Of a stretch of DNA of 64,000 nt, positions 8,348-17,579 are shown one piece after another. The notes under the pieces are model-generated. The model saw only the letters and a list, made by a program, of their open reading frames with translations. It had not been told where the DNA came from and searched no databases. The position numbers and the translations under genes are program-made. The DNA is taken from contig NZ_JBJHZZ010000001.1 of assembly GCF_045310675.1 (NCBI RefSeq), positions 620,001-684,000 on the forward strand, written 5' to 3'. Every line of letters starts with the position of its first letter. The first letter of the stretch is position 1. Source of the stretch: Clostridium_AT stratigraminis. GTDB taxonomy: Bacteria; Bacillota; Clostridia; Clostridiales; Clostridiaceae.

Positions 8348-9574
8348 ATGAAAAGGAAGAATATATTTATTCTCATATTAGCTATTATTTTTGTTTTCTC
8401 AGGCATATCCTGTCAGAAAAAGAATAAAGGCGATAATGAAAAAAATTTAAACATATATATTGATCTTAAAGATAAAAGTGCTATAAATATTATAAAATTC
8501 TTAACTGATGAATACAAAAAAGATAATCCGGATACAAAGCTTAAAATAAATGATGTCCTTGGAGCTGATAATATCGCCAGTGATATAAGTAAAGGCACAA
8601 TGGCAGATTTAATAATAACCGCCAGAAACACAATGATTGAATTGTCAGAAAAGGGTTTGATAAGTGATATGGGGCAATATTACGAAAAAAATAAAATTAA
8701 TGATAGTTTTTATAATATCATTCCTGCTTATGGTAGAGTAGGTGATAAATATTATGGCATATCAATACTACCTTTCTCTTTTGAAGTATATTATAATTCT
8801 GATGCACTTAATAAACTTGGAATTACACCCCTTACAAATATTAAAGATATTTTAAACATTGCTAAAAGGCTAAATGATAATAATGTTAAAATTCCTGTAG
8901 TAGTTCCAGAAGACTTAGATATCAACTTAATGTTATCTTCTATAATAGCAAGCAATACAATGAAAATTTCAAGTTTAGATTCAATTTATGATAATAAGGA
9001 TGAATATAAAAAATTAAATGATATGCAAACTCTTTTTAATTCCATTAATAATTTGGTAAGAACGAGCTCTATTAATAAAAAATTATTTGAACTTGGCAAT
9101 GAAAGCAGCTTTACTGCCTTAGCAAAGGGAAATATACCCATGGTAATTAGTTATGCCTATTACTTTAATAAAATTAAAGCTGAGAATGTCAGCTTAATTG
9201 AAAATTATATTGTAACTCCAAATAAGAAAGAAAAAATACCGGTAATAGTAAATAGTCTAATATGCATGCCTTCAAATGGAAAAAATACTGAAGAGGCGGG
9301 CAAATTTATTAAATATGTAATTGGTGATGAAACTCAAAAAATGTTAAGTAAAAAAGATTATATTACTAGCAGTAAAAAAACAAATGAAAACCTAGTTGGT
9401 ACCTCCCAGGTTGTTGCTAAGCATTTGTCTTTGGCAGATGATAATAGTATAATTTACGCTTATAGTATGCCTGGTAAGCTTCACAGCATTATCTCAGGTA
9501 AAATAGATAACATATTGCAAGGCAAATATACTGGTAATGAGTGGCAAGATATAATTAATGAAGCTTACAAATAA
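8348..9574 (+). CDS. Extracellular solute-binding lipoprotein (family 1)
   Basis: 408 residues with AAAGGAGGTAAGTGAGA ribosome binding site. A signal peptide ends in a somewhat atypical lipobox (SGIS-Cys, Cys about residue 22). The mature part has the family 1 sugar/oligosaccharide-binding fold: a DLIITARNTM hinge region, YGISILPFSFEVYYNSDALNKLGI, and the C-terminal GKFIKYVIGDETQ helix. No permease or ATPase genes lie beside it, so its partner transporter is elsewhere or it acts as an orphan receptor. Substrate not predictable. Confidence 0.8.
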   Translation: MKRKNIFILILAIIFVFSGISCQKKNKGDNEKNLNIYIDLKDKSAINIIKFLTDEYKKDNPDTKLKINDVLGADNIASDISKGTMADLIITARNTMIELSEKGLISDMGQYYEKNKINDSFYNIIPAYGRVGDKYYGISILPFSFEVYYNSDALNKLGITPLTNIKDILNIAKRLNDNNVKIPVVVPEDLDINLMLSSIIASNTMKISSLDSIYDNKDEYKKLNDMQTLFNSINNLVRTSSINKKLFELGNESSFTALAKGNIPMVISYAYYFNKIKAENVSLIENYIVTPNKKEKIPVIVNSLICMPSNGKNTEEAGKFIKYVIGDETQKMLSKKDYITSSKKTNENLVGTSQVVAKHLSLADDNSIIYAYSMPGKLHSIISGKIDNILQGKYTGNEWQDIINEAYK

Positions 9575-9580
9575 AAAAAT

Positions 9581-9617
9581 AGATATGTAGGATTAGTTCT
9601 ACATATCTTTTTATTTA
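9581..9617. terminator. Bidirectional terminator
   Basis: AGATATGTAG (9581-9590) / CTACATATCT (9599-9608) with TTTTTATTT on + and A-rich sequence giving a U-run on -. Serves both the lipoprotein gene and perR. Confidence 0.8.
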
Positions 9618-9629
9618 AAAATTTAAATA

Positions 9630-10064
9630 TTATTCTTCGTAATTATTTGAAGGTTTGTTTTGACATTCTTTGCATAGTCCGTAAAAGTACACTTGATTAG
9701 TCAAAACTTCATAATCAGTATGAGATTTAATTGTTTGATTTAAATCGGATAAGCAGAAGCCTTCAATATCATCAACTCTACCACAGCTCAAGCATTGTAT
9801 ATGAGAGTGATCACACATATTACCATCATATCTGAAGTTTCCTTCTCCTACATTTAATTCCTGAATTAATCCAACTTCAACAAGTGTTTTAAGAGCTTTG
9901 TAAACTGTAGCTAAGCTCATTGTACTGTATTCAGGTTGAAGGGCTTTATAAATAACCTCTGCTGATGGGTGCTCTTTTGTAGCCTTAAGATATTTGTATA
10001 CTGCAATCCTCTGAGGAGTTAGTTTTAACTTCTTATCTTTAAAAACTTCAGTCAAATTATCCAT
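9630..10064 (-). CDS. perR: Peroxide-responsive repressor PerR (Fur family)
   Basis: 144 residues. The N-terminal winged helix contains LTPQRIAVYKYL and SLATVYKALKTL. The regulatory metal site uses His32 in EHPSAE, the Asp of YDGNMCDHSH, the HSH histidines and the D-D of RVDDIEG. An Asp rather than a Glu before the HxH favours PerR over Fur. Structural zinc is held by CLSC and CKEC. PerR senses H2O2 by metal-catalysed histidine oxidation and represses peroxide defence genes. A consensus promoter lies upstream with a palindrome over its -10. Confidence 0.88.
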   Translation of the reverse strand: MDNLTEVFKDKKLKLTPQRIAVYKYLKATKEHPSAEVIYKALQPEYSTMSLATVYKALKTLVEVGLIQELNVGEGNFRYDGNMCDHSHIQCLSCGRVDDIEGFCLSDLNQTIKSHTDYEVLTNQVYFYGLCKECQNKPSNNYEE

Positions 10065-10094
10065 TGATTCACATCCTTATTAAGTAATTAGTTA

Positions 10095-10124
10095 TATTAT
10101 ATAATAAATATTATTCATTGTCAA
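10095..10124 (-). promoter_or_regulatory. perR promoter with palindrome over -10
   Basis: On the - strand TTGACA (10124-10119), 17 nt, TATAAT (10101-10096). The -10 box lies inside the perfect 12-nt palindrome TATTATATAATA (10095-10106), which resembles an AT-rich Per box, so autorepression is plausible. Confidence 0.7.
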
Positions 10125-10278
10125 AGAAAACTCACATGAATCATAGTTTTGATAATTAAAGCATATTATTTTTTAACAGTATATTAATACACAAATTAGC
10201 AACTAATCATATTATATTAATAATATATATTTTTCTCAATACTTAATTATTATGCCTGATGTAAAGGAGGACAATATT

Positions 10279-11655
10279 TTGAAAAAAACCTATGTATTAG
10301 ATACAAATGTCATTTTGTATTCGCCAAACGCACTTTTCTCATTTGGCAACAATGATGTTGTAATTCCTGAGGTGGTTTTGGAGGAACTGGACTCTTTTAA
10401 AAAGGATAAAAGTGATTTAGGTTCCAATGCTAGACATGCAGCTAGGATTTTAGATAAGTTAAGGAAAGAAGGTAAGCTTAATAAGGGTATTGAGCTTCCA
10501 AGCGGAGGGAAGCTTAGGGTGGAAATGAATCATTATGATACTGAAATTCCTCAGTCCTGGAGCAGGCATAAGGCAGATAATAGAATAATACAGGTATGCA
10601 AGGGCTTAATGGAGAAGGGGAATGAGGTTTGTTTAATTACAAAGGACATATTTGAGAGAATAAAAGCTGATATTGTAGACATTGATTCAAATGATTTCTA
10701 TGATGAACTAGTACCAGAATATGAAAGTCAATATACTGGAAGAGCAGAGGTTTATACTGCATCAGAAAAAATAGATGAGTTTTATCAAAAAAAATATATG
10801 GAAGTAGAGGACTTACTATGCTACGGAGCAGAAGAAGATGACTATTACTTACCTGAACTTATAATAAATCAATTTTTAATCATACATGCTATAAATAATC
10901 CAAGGAAAAGTGCCTTAGGCAGATATGATGGAAAATTAGTTATACCTCTATTATTTAAAGAAATGAATCCGCTAGGAATTGCTGCAAGAAATGTTGGCCA
11001 AAAATTTATTCTAGAAGCTTTATATATGGATGCAGATAAGGTACCACTAGTAATAATAAAAGGGCCAGCAGGAACAGCAAAAACTTTATTTTCCTTAGCT
11101 GTTGGACTTCAAAAGGTGATGGAGGAAAACTCTTGTCAGTATAGAAAAATTTTAGTATGTAGACCCAATGTTACAATGGATGAAGATATAGGATTTTTAC
11201 CGGGCACTGAGCAGGAGAAAATATCTCCGTTTATGAGACCCATTTTTGATAATCTTCAAATACTTGTGGATTCAGATGAAAAGGAAAGGTACAAAAATGA
11301 AAAAGAATTAGATGATAAGGTTAGAGAATTATTTGATAGGAAGATAATAACGACTGAAGCCGTGGCATTTTTAAGAGGAAGATCCATTGTGAAAAATTGG
11401 GTAATAATTGATGAAGCACAAAATTTATCTCCCAAACAGGTAAAGGCTATAATAACTAGGGTAGGAGAAGGAACAAAGCTTATACTAATTGGGGATCCTG
11501 AGCAGATAGACCAGCCCTTCTTAGATTCAAGATCTAACGGGTTATGTTACGCGGCTGAAAGAATGAAGGGAAGCGAGCTGTGTTGTCAGGTGAGCTTAAA
11601 ATACGATGAATGTGAAAGATCACCTTTAGCCTATGAATCCTCAAAAAGACTATAA
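10279..11655 (+). CDS. PIN-PhoH family ATPase/ribonuclease
   Basis: 458 residues. I choose TTG 10279 because AAAGGAGG sits 8 nt before it; ATG 10252 has no ribosome binding site. The N-terminal PIN nuclease domain (residues 1-130) has acidic residues in VLDTNVI, EVVLEELD and KADNRI. The C-terminal PhoH ATPase has Walker A GPAGTAKT (about 263-270) and Walker B VIIDEAQN. This PIN-PhoH (PhoH2, YlaK-like) architecture couples RNA unwinding to cleavage in characterised relatives. Single gene ended by a terminator. Confidence 0.9.
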   Translation: MKKTYVLDTNVILYSPNALFSFGNNDVVIPEVVLEELDSFKKDKSDLGSNARHAARILDKLRKEGKLNKGIELPSGGKLRVEMNHYDTEIPQSWSRHKADNRIIQVCKGLMEKGNEVCLITKDIFERIKADIVDIDSNDFYDELVPEYESQYTGRAEVYTASEKIDEFYQKKYMEVEDLLCYGAEEDDYYLPELIINQFLIIHAINNPRKSALGRYDGKLVIPLLFKEMNPLGIAARNVGQKFILEALYMDADKVPLVIIKGPAGTAKTLFSLAVGLQKVMEENSCQYRKILVCRPNVTMDEDIGFLPGTEQEKISPFMRPIFDNLQILVDSDEKERYKNEKELDDKVRELFDRKIITTEAVAFLRGRSIVKNWVIIDEAQNLSPKQVKAIITRVGEGTKLILIGDPEQIDQPFLDSRSNGLCYAAERMKGSELCCQVSLKYDECERSPLAYESSKRL

Positions 11656-11663
11656 TAAGTTTT

Positions 11664-11691
11664 AGGGGTTGTTTGAAGCAACCTCTTTTTG
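11664..11691 (+). terminator. Terminator after phoH-like gene
   Basis: AGGGGTTG / CAACCTCT (one G-U), loop TTTGAAG, TTTTT tail. Confidence 0.7.
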
Positions 11692-11854
11692 ATTTACAAA
11701 TTTAATAGGAATTTAAAATTCTTTTACATATTTACTTTAGAAATACTATTTTAAATTGGACTGTTTTATAGTAGAATTATTAATGTATTTGTATAAAACA
11801 TAAATTGAAAATTACAAAGTATATATAAATATGTAGAAAAGAGAAAGGATGTTA

Positions 11855-12883
11855 ATGAAAATGACTACTAAGGGTAAAAGTAATAAGAAGAAAACAAAGA
11901 AAAAATTTTCATGGAAATTTTTTATAATGTTCATTATATTTGAAATAATTTTTACTGGTGTAACTGGGCCATTTCTGCTTTATTATGGACCTTTTCAAAA
12001 TGTGAAGAAATCAATGGTTAGTGCAATAATGCAGACTAAGACTCATCAATATTTAGCTACTACTTTCCTTTCAAAAGACAGTATTAGCAAAATATTAAAT
12101 AGAGATGCGAACAATTTAGGCTCATGGACTACCGGAAGTACTGCTGATGAGCAGCTAAATGATGTCAAGATTTCTAATAGCCATGACGATACAATTACAA
12201 GATATGATATACCTGGGAAAAAATTTGATGGGTACATGCTTGAAATAAAAGATCCATCTAGGATCAAAGTTGGCTATACGAAAAAGCTTGGTAAAGAAGG
12301 GCAAAGAACCAGTCAAATAGCCGAAAATAATAATGCCATAGCAGCAATTAACGGTGGAGGTTTCACTGATAAATCCTCTGATGGTAAAGTTTGGGCAGGG
12401 ACAGGTGGAACTCCATTAGGTTTTGTTATTTCTAACGGAAATGTAATTTTTAATGATATGTCTGAAAATGAAAAAACAAGTGTTATGGCTATGTCAAGTG
12501 ATGGCCACTTAATAATAGGACAAAAAAGCCTTGCAGATTTAAAAAAGGAAAGGGCAACTCAAGCCATTGCTTTTGGTCCAGCACTTATTGTTAATGGAAA
12601 AGCTCAGAAGGGATTAGATGCAGGACCTAATCCAAGAACGGCCATAGGACAGAAACAAGATGGAACAATATTAATGCTTGTTATAGATGGTAGACAAGGT
12701 TTAAAGCTTGGTGCCAGCCTTCAGGATGTTCAGCAGATAATGCTTCAGTTTGGAGCATGGAATGCTACAAATCTTGACGGAGGATCTTCCTCTACCATGT
12801 ATTATGATGGCGGAGTTATAAGTAATCCTAGTGATCCATTAGGGGAGAGGTCTGTAGCTACTGCAGTATACGTTGAAAGATAA
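11855..12883 (+). CDS. Membrane-anchored phosphodiester glycosidase (NAGPA domain) protein
   Basis: 342 residues. ATG 11855 is best spaced from AGAAAGGA; ATG 11849 and 11861 are alternatives. A Lys-rich start precedes one membrane helix (FFIMFIIFEIIFTGVTGPFLLYY), so the rest is outside the cell. The C-terminal half carries NAGPA/DUF2233 signatures: AAINGGGF, GPALIVNG, PRTAIGQ, LVIDGRQG and NLDGGSSSTMYY. Relatives remove sugar phosphodiesters from glycans or are linked to exopolysaccharide metabolism. It is followed by another anchored surface protein. Confidence 0.85.
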   Translation: MKMTTKGKSNKKKTKKKFSWKFFIMFIIFEIIFTGVTGPFLLYYGPFQNVKKSMVSAIMQTKTHQYLATTFLSKDSISKILNRDANNLGSWTTGSTADEQLNDVKISNSHDDTITRYDIPGKKFDGYMLEIKDPSRIKVGYTKKLGKEGQRTSQIAENNNAIAAINGGGFTDKSSDGKVWAGTGGTPLGFVISNGNVIFNDMSENEKTSVMAMSSDGHLIIGQKSLADLKKERATQAIAFGPALIVNGKAQKGLDAGPNPRTAIGQKQDGTILMLVIDGRQGLKLGASLQDVQQIMLQFGAWNATNLDGGSSSTMYYDGGVISNPSDPLGERSVATAVYVER

Positions 12884-12895
12884 GTTATAACTTAT
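12880..12895. repeat. 16-nt perfect palindrome at end of glycosidase gene
   Basis: ATAAGTTATAACTTAT, overlapping the stop codon. The half TATAACTTATTT recurs at about 12956-12968, just before the next ribosome binding site. Confidence 0.4.
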
Positions 12896-12979
12896 TTAAG
12901 AAAAGTAGTAATAGTAAAATCTTAAGAATACATTGATATTAGTTAAGAGACAAGATATAACTTATTTTAGGAGGAAATT

Positions 12980-14026
12980 ATGAATAACTTCAAAAGGATA
13001 GTTACTTGGATTGTAATTTCTTTGATTTTACAGTCTTCTGTACTTTTATATTTAGATAAATTTTATTTTGTAACTGAAACAAATTTTCAAGCTAAAAAGG
13101 TAGATAATAGTAAAAAAGTCGCTGTAAAAAATGTAAAAATAAATGTACCAAGCAGTGCAACAAAATTAAGCGTTTCTTTTGATGGAAAATATTTAGCTTA
13201 TTATGAAAATGATATTTTGAAAGTAGTTAATATACAGACAGGAGAATTAAAAGAAGTAAACTTTGATAAAAATATAAAATTGTCCTATTATAAATGGTCG
13301 GCTGATGTTGATAATCTGTTAATTGCTGAAAAAAAGACCACCACAAATGGTGATTCAATAAAATTATCAAGATATGAGCCTCAAAAGGATAAAAAATTTG
13401 ATATAAATAATGATAATAAAGGAAATCCAGTATTTATTTCCTTACCAGATAAACAGTCAGAAGTTCAGGATTTAGAGTTTAGTATTACAAATATGATATA
13501 CGCTAAAATTGGGCACAGTGGAAGCAGAAACAGTATTTATTCAATAGATGTAATGGCTCGAATGAATAAGCTTAAGATTAATAGCTATTTTACTGGTAAT
13601 ATAGTAACCTTTAGAACTGATTCAAGAATGGCCTACGAGAATTTAACATATCATAAAATATATGTTACTGGTATCCAAAATCCTATAAATATTAAGGGAG
13701 TTACAAGCCCAGCTCTTCTTGCCACTGATGAAGAGAACAATTTATATATAGGTAAACGAGAAGGCGATTATATTACAAAGATATACTATGGAAATATAAG
13801 CGAGAGTACAAGTAATTGGAAAAGTATAGATTTAAAGAATCCTGCAAAGGCTGAAGATATATATGTTACAGGTGAAGGTAATATTTATACTAATGATAAT
13901 CTTAAGGGTATAGTATATAATATTAAAGAAAATAAAGAAGTACAATATGAAGGACAATTTTTGCAGATATATAATGCTGGCGTATATTCAGTATCTCAGG
14001 GAATATTAAGTAAAAAAGCCTTTTAA
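12980..14026 (+). CDS. Membrane-anchored beta-propeller-like protein, function unknown
   Basis: 348 residues, TTAGGAGGAAATT ribosome binding site. One N-terminal helix (IVTWIVISLILQSSVLLYL) anchors an extracellular domain with TolB/WD40-like blades such as SVSFDGKYLAYYENDILKV and YYKWSADVDNLLIAE. No catalytic residues recognised. It lies 96 nt after the phosphodiester glycosidase gene, with no terminator between, so it is probably co-transcribed and may act in the same envelope process. Confidence 0.65.
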   Translation: MNNFKRIVTWIVISLILQSSVLLYLDKFYFVTETNFQAKKVDNSKKVAVKNVKINVPSSATKLSVSFDGKYLAYYENDILKVVNIQTGELKEVNFDKNIKLSYYKWSADVDNLLIAEKKTTTNGDSIKLSRYEPQKDKKFDINNDNKGNPVFISLPDKQSEVQDLEFSITNMIYAKIGHSGSRNSIYSIDVMARMNKLKINSYFTGNIVTFRTDSRMAYENLTYHKIYVTGIQNPINIKGVTSPALLATDEENNLYIGKREGDYITKIYYGNISESTSNWKSIDLKNPAKAEDIYVTGEGNIYTNDNLKGIVYNIKENKEVQYEGQFLQIYNAGVYSVSQGILSKKAF

Positions 14027-14033
14027 TATGGAG

Positions 14034-14103
14034 GTTAAAGCCCTAAATGGGCTTTAACGAGTAGTTTTACGAGCGGGAGCGAGTAGTCTTTAACTCAGTC
14101 GTG
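14034..14103 (+). repeat. Two-hairpin repeat family, copy A
   Basis: GTTAAAGCCC (14034-14043), loop TAAAT, GGGCTTTAAC (14049-14058), followed by a conserved ACGAG..GGGAGCGAGTA block and CAGT. It shares its loop and layout with copies at 22899, 22977 and, inverted, 49902. It ends next to the ribosome binding site of the M50 protease gene. Confidence 0.7.
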
Positions 14104-14124
14104 ACCACTAAAAGGAGGATTACA

Positions 14125-14763
14125 GTGAGTAATCAGATTTTATATACAGTTCTTTTAATACCAGGCATATTACTAGGGCTTACTTTTCATGAGTATGCCC
14201 ATGCCTACGTTGCAGATAAATTAGGAGATAAAACTCCAAGATTCCAAGGAAGGCTAACGCTCAATCCTCTTGTGCATATTGATCCAATAGGATTTATCAT
14301 GATATTAATTGTTCATTTTGGATGGGCAAAGCCAGTTCAAACTAATCCTAGCGCCTATAAAAATTATTATAAAGATGATTTAAAGGTTTCTATAGCTGGA
14401 CCATTAGCAAATTTGGTAATAGCTTTTCTATCGGCCTTAGTTTTAGCCCTTTATGTTAAATTTCTGAGTGGTATAAATTTAAATTCAAATTTAGATACAA
14501 TAATCTACTATATATTATCTTTATCTGTAGAAATGAACTGTATGCTGTTTGTATTGAATTTAATACCAATTCCTGGTTTTGATGGTTTCCATATATTAAG
14601 AGACCTATTTCCAAAGTTATTCTATAATATATCAGATAGAATATATCAATACCAGTTTATTATAATGATAGTTTTCCTTGTAAGCCCATTATCCTATTAC
14701 ATTATTCATTTACCAGCAGAGTTTATTGATACTTTAATAATTAATATTGTAAGCAGGATTTAA
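14125..14763 (+). CDS. Site-2 protease family (M50) membrane metalloprotease
   Basis: 212 residues from GTG 14125 after AAAAGGAGGATTACA; GTG 14101 lies inside the repeat and is rejected. Several membrane helices. The zinc site is HEYAH (His22, Glu23, His26), and the third ligand region is NLIPIPGFDG. Such minimal S2P-type proteases perform regulated intramembrane proteolysis or are YwhC-like. The stop is 1 nt before the start of the histidine kinase gene, so the protease heads the operon with the two-component pair. Confidence 0.88.
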   Translation: MSNQILYTVLLIPGILLGLTFHEYAHAYVADKLGDKTPRFQGRLTLNPLVHIDPIGFIMILIVHFGWAKPVQTNPSAYKNYYKDDLKVSIAGPLANLVIAFLSALVLALYVKFLSGINLNSNLDTIIYYILSLSVEMNCMLFVLNLIPIPGFDGFHILRDLFPKLFYNISDRIYQYQFIIMIVFLVSPLSYYIIHLPAEFIDTLIINIVSRI

Positions 14764-14764
14764 C

Positions 14765-15874
14765 ATGGAAACTTGGATTATTTTAAGCAAGTTATTTATA
14801 ATAATATATATTTTATTAAAGACCGTTTTAATGGCGAATGCTATCAATTCATCCTTTATACTATTATTCTTATGTTATATCTGTATAACCATGTTTATGT
14901 ATATCATTAAAAATAGGCCATTAAAGATTTTATTGGCCTTTTGTTCATTAATATTATTATTTATAAGTTTTAAATTTATAAACAATTTATTTATTTTGCT
15001 AATGCCTTTAGGACTTTATGAAGTTTTCTCTTTATATTATGAGAACTTTATGATTATTGCACACATATTAAGTATTACTCAGATTTTTTTCCTAAAGGAA
15101 AATTTCATACCAGAATATATTTTAATATTACTGTTAAGCTGCCTTATTAATTTACTTTCTAATAAAAGCTATAAAAAAATAAATGATCTATTAAAGACGG
15201 GAAATGAACTTAGGGAAAAGAATTATAATTTGAAAAATAATTTAAGTAAAAATTTAGATTATAAGAATCAGATAAAATATATGTCTCAGTTAGAAGAAAG
15301 AAATAAAATTGCCCAGGAAATACATGATAAAATAGGGCACACTATTGCTGGAAGTTTGATGCAATTGGAGGCAGCCAAAGTTTTACTTCAAAGGGATAAA
15401 TACGAAGCAGAACATATGCTGCAAAATTCTATAGACACCTTAAGGGCTGGAATGGATAATATAAGGGTTACCTTAAGAAATGTTAAGCCTCCTAAAGAGC
15501 AGCTTGGAATAAATAAAATCAAGCTTATTTTAGATGAATTTATGCTTTCTAGTAATATTATAGGATTACTATATCTTAAAGGGGAATTAGAGATAGTTAC
15601 AAACCTGCAGTGGAAGATTCTGCAGGAGAATATAATAGAAGCTTTAACAAATATAATAAAGCATTCTAATGCTACTAAGGTAAGTGTAAGTATAGAAGTA
15701 TTAAATAAATATATTAAGTGTGAAGTTAAAGACAATGGAATAGGTGCAAATAAGCTTATTAAGGGTATTGGAATAATTGGCTTTGAAGAAAGGACAGAAG
15801 GTGCTGGCGGTAAAGTTATTATAGATGGATCAGCTGGATTTTCTGTTATTTTTTTATTACCAGTTAAAATTTAA
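14765..15874 (+). CDS. Sensor histidine kinase 1 (NarL/LiaS-type, HisKA_3)
   Basis: 369 residues. The first 130 or so are a bundle of membrane helices without a large extracellular loop (intramembrane-sensing type). A coiled coil and the phosphoacceptor segment ERNKIAQEIHDKIGHTIAG (His near 187) follow, then a HATPase_c domain with N-box ENIIEALTNIIKHSNA and G-boxes DNGIGANK and GIGIIGFEER. It phosphorylates the regulator encoded 24 nt downstream. Its paralogue is at 24248-25330. Confidence 0.9.
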   Translation: METWIILSKLFIIIYILLKTVLMANAINSSFILLFLCYICITMFMYIIKNRPLKILLAFCSLILLFISFKFINNLFILLMPLGLYEVFSLYYENFMIIAHILSITQIFFLKENFIPEYILILLLSCLINLLSNKSYKKINDLLKTGNELREKNYNLKNNLSKNLDYKNQIKYMSQLEERNKIAQEIHDKIGHTIAGSLMQLEAAKVLLQRDKYEAEHMLQNSIDTLRAGMDNIRVTLRNVKPPKEQLGINKIKLILDEFMLSSNIIGLLYLKGELEIVTNLQWKILQENIIEALTNIIKHSNATKVSVSIEVLNKYIKCEVKDNGIGANKLIKGIGIIGFEERTEGAGGKVIIDGSAGFSVIFLLPVKI

Positions 15875-15898
15875 ATCCTATTGAAAGGTGTGATTATT

Positions 15899-16516
15899 TT
15901 GGCCATAAGACTTCTAATTGCCGATGATGATTCGCTCATAAGAGAAAGTTTAAAAATTATTCTTAGCATGGATGAAGCCTTTGAGGTGGCAGCTTGTGTA
16001 GAAAACGGTCAAAAGGCAGTGGAATACTGCTTAAAAGATAATATAGATATAGCCTTGTTAGATGTACGAATGCCTATTATGAATGGAGTACAAGCAGTAA
16101 AAGAGATATCCTTAAAAACTAAGACAAAAACAATAATATTAACAACTTTTGACGATGATGAATTCATTTTTCAAGCAGTAAAAAACGGAGCAAAGGGGTA
16201 TCTTCTTAAAAATAATTCTCCCGATAGAATAAGAGAAGCAATAAATATGGTTTATGCAGGAAATTCTGTAATACAAGATATTGCCTTAGAAAAACTTAAA
16301 GAAGGATTAAATGTAAAGAAGAGAAAATTTGATGAAAGCTTATTTTCAGAAAGAGAACTGCAAATAATGAAACTAATTTCAAAGGGCTTTTCTAATAAGG
16401 AAATATCAAAGAGTCTCTTTATTTCTGAAGGGACAGTTAAAAACTATATAACTTCCATTCTAGATAAAACAGGACTTTCCCATAGAACACAAATTGCTAT
16501 TTACTATATGGGATAA
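15899..16516 (+). CDS. Response regulator 1 (NarL/LuxR type)
   Basis: 205 residues from TTG 15899, 8 nt after GAAAGGTG; a TTG at 15881 has no ribosome binding site. The receiver domain has acidic DDD near residue 9-11, phospho-Asp in LLDVRMP (about 54) and the Lys of YLLKNN. The C-terminal LuxR-type helix-turn-helix reads LFSERELQIMKLISKGFSNKEISKSLFISEGTVKNYI. Likely target: the exporter operon immediately downstream and possibly the paralogous one, which share a palindrome. Confidence 0.92.
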   Translation: MAIRLLIADDDSLIRESLKIILSMDEAFEVAACVENGQKAVEYCLKDNIDIALLDVRMPIMNGVQAVKEISLKTKTKTIILTTFDDDEFIFQAVKNGAKGYLLKNNSPDRIREAINMVYAGNSVIQDIALEKLKEGLNVKKRKFDESLFSERELQIMKLISKGFSNKEISKSLFISEGTVKNYITSILDKTGLSHRTQIAIYYMG

Positions 16517-16542
16517 TGGCATCCATATGACACATTACTTAT

Positions 16543-16556
16543 ATGACTTTTGTCAT
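16543..16556. promoter_or_regulatory. Palindrome ATGAC-N4-GTCAT upstream of exporter operon 1
   Basis: ATGACTTTTGTCAT. An extra half-site ATATGACAC lies 15 nt upstream. The same palindrome with a different spacer occurs at 20714-20727 before exporter operon 2. Candidate binding site for the NarL-type regulators. Confidence 0.5.
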
Positions 16557-16566
16557 AGCTAATAGT

Positions 16567-16598
16567 GACTTCCTACACTTACTAGGAGGTCTTTTTTT
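16567..16598 (+). terminator. Terminator between regulator 1 and exporter operon 1
   Basis: GACTTCCT / AGGAGGTC (one G-U) plus seven Ts. It lies between the palindrome and the ATPase start, so it either ends the kinase-regulator mRNA or attenuates a promoter near the palindrome. Confidence 0.75.
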
Positions 16599-16640
16599 AT
16601 ATATTATAATATTATAGTTTATTTAATGAGGTGGTTTGTG

Positions 16641-17576
16641 GTGAAGATTTTACAAATAGAAGGCTTAGTTAAAATGTTTGGGGATGTAGCTGCAGTTGAT
16701 AAGGTAAATTTAAGTATTGAAGAAGGTGAAATATTTGGACTTCTAGGACCTAACGGTGCAGGTAAAAGCACAATTATTAATATTATAGCTGGACTTCTAA
16801 ATATGAATTCTGGAAGTATTGAAGTCTTGGGTCAACACATTAGTAAGCATGGTATTGATATTAAAAGAAATTTGGGGGTAGTACCTCAGGATATAGCAAT
16901 TTACGAAGATCTTTCGGCCTTTGAGAATGTGAAGTTTTTTGCAAGTCTTTATGGCCTTAAAGGTAAGGAATTAAGGGAAAGAGCTGAGGAGGCACTGGAC
17001 TTTGTAGGGTTAAAGGACAAATTAAAGAGCCTGCCTAACGAGTTCTCTGGTGGTATGAAACGAAGACTAAATATAGCTTGTGCCATCGCCCATAGACCAA
17101 AGCTCATAATTATGGATGAACCTACAGTGGGAATAGATCCTCAGTCAAGGAATCATATTCTGCAGTCAGTTAAAAGGCTGAACGAGATGGGCTGTACAAT
17201 AATATATACATCACACTATATGGAGGAAGTTGAAGAAATCTGCACTATGGTAGCTATAATGGACCATGGTAAGGTAATAGCAGAAGGAACGAAGGAAGAA
17301 TTAAAGTCAATAATTACAGATTCTAATACAGTTGCAATTACTGTAAGTGATGCTTCTAGAGTAAGAGAGGAAAAGCTTAAAGAAATACAAGGAGTAAAAA
17401 CAGTAGAAATAGAGGAGAATACAATTAAAATAAACAGTGAAAAAGAATTAAATAATCTAGATAAACTTATATTATATTTCACTTCAAATAAGATTAACAT
17501 TAAAAATATCGAAAGTAAGGTTCCAGATCTTGAAACGGTATTTCTAACCTTAACTGGCAGAAAGTTGAGGGATTAG
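16641..17576 (+). CDS. ABC transporter ATP-binding protein 1 (ABC-2 exporter)
   Basis: 311 residues; GTG 16641 is chosen for its spacing from GAGGTGG, and the ATG at 16626 overlaps that site. Walker A is GPNGAGKST, the Q-loop VPQD, signature FSGGMKRR, Walker B LIIMDEPTVGIDP and H-loop YTSHYME. A C-terminal extension is shared with its paralogue at 20811-21743, including the closing LTGRKLRD. It drives the two permeases encoded next, most likely exporting a peptide, lipid or drug (NatA/DrrA-like; substrate unknown). Confidence 0.92.
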   Translation: MKILQIEGLVKMFGDVAAVDKVNLSIEEGEIFGLLGPNGAGKSTIINIIAGLLNMNSGSIEVLGQHISKHGIDIKRNLGVVPQDIAIYEDLSAFENVKFFASLYGLKGKELRERAEEALDFVGLKDKLKSLPNEFSGGMKRRLNIACAIAHRPKLIIMDEPTVGIDPQSRNHILQSVKRLNEMGCTIIYTSHYMEEVEEICTMVAIMDHGKVIAEGTKEELKSIITDSNTVAITVSDASRVREEKLKEIQGVKTVEIEENTIKINSEKELNNLDKLILYFTSNKINIKNIESKVPDLETVFLTLTGRKLRD

Positions 17577-17579
17577 GCT

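Noticed and set aside
14101..14124. GTG 14101 as start of the M50 protease
   Set aside because: It lies in the two-hairpin repeat; GTG 14125 has a proper AAAAGGAGG.
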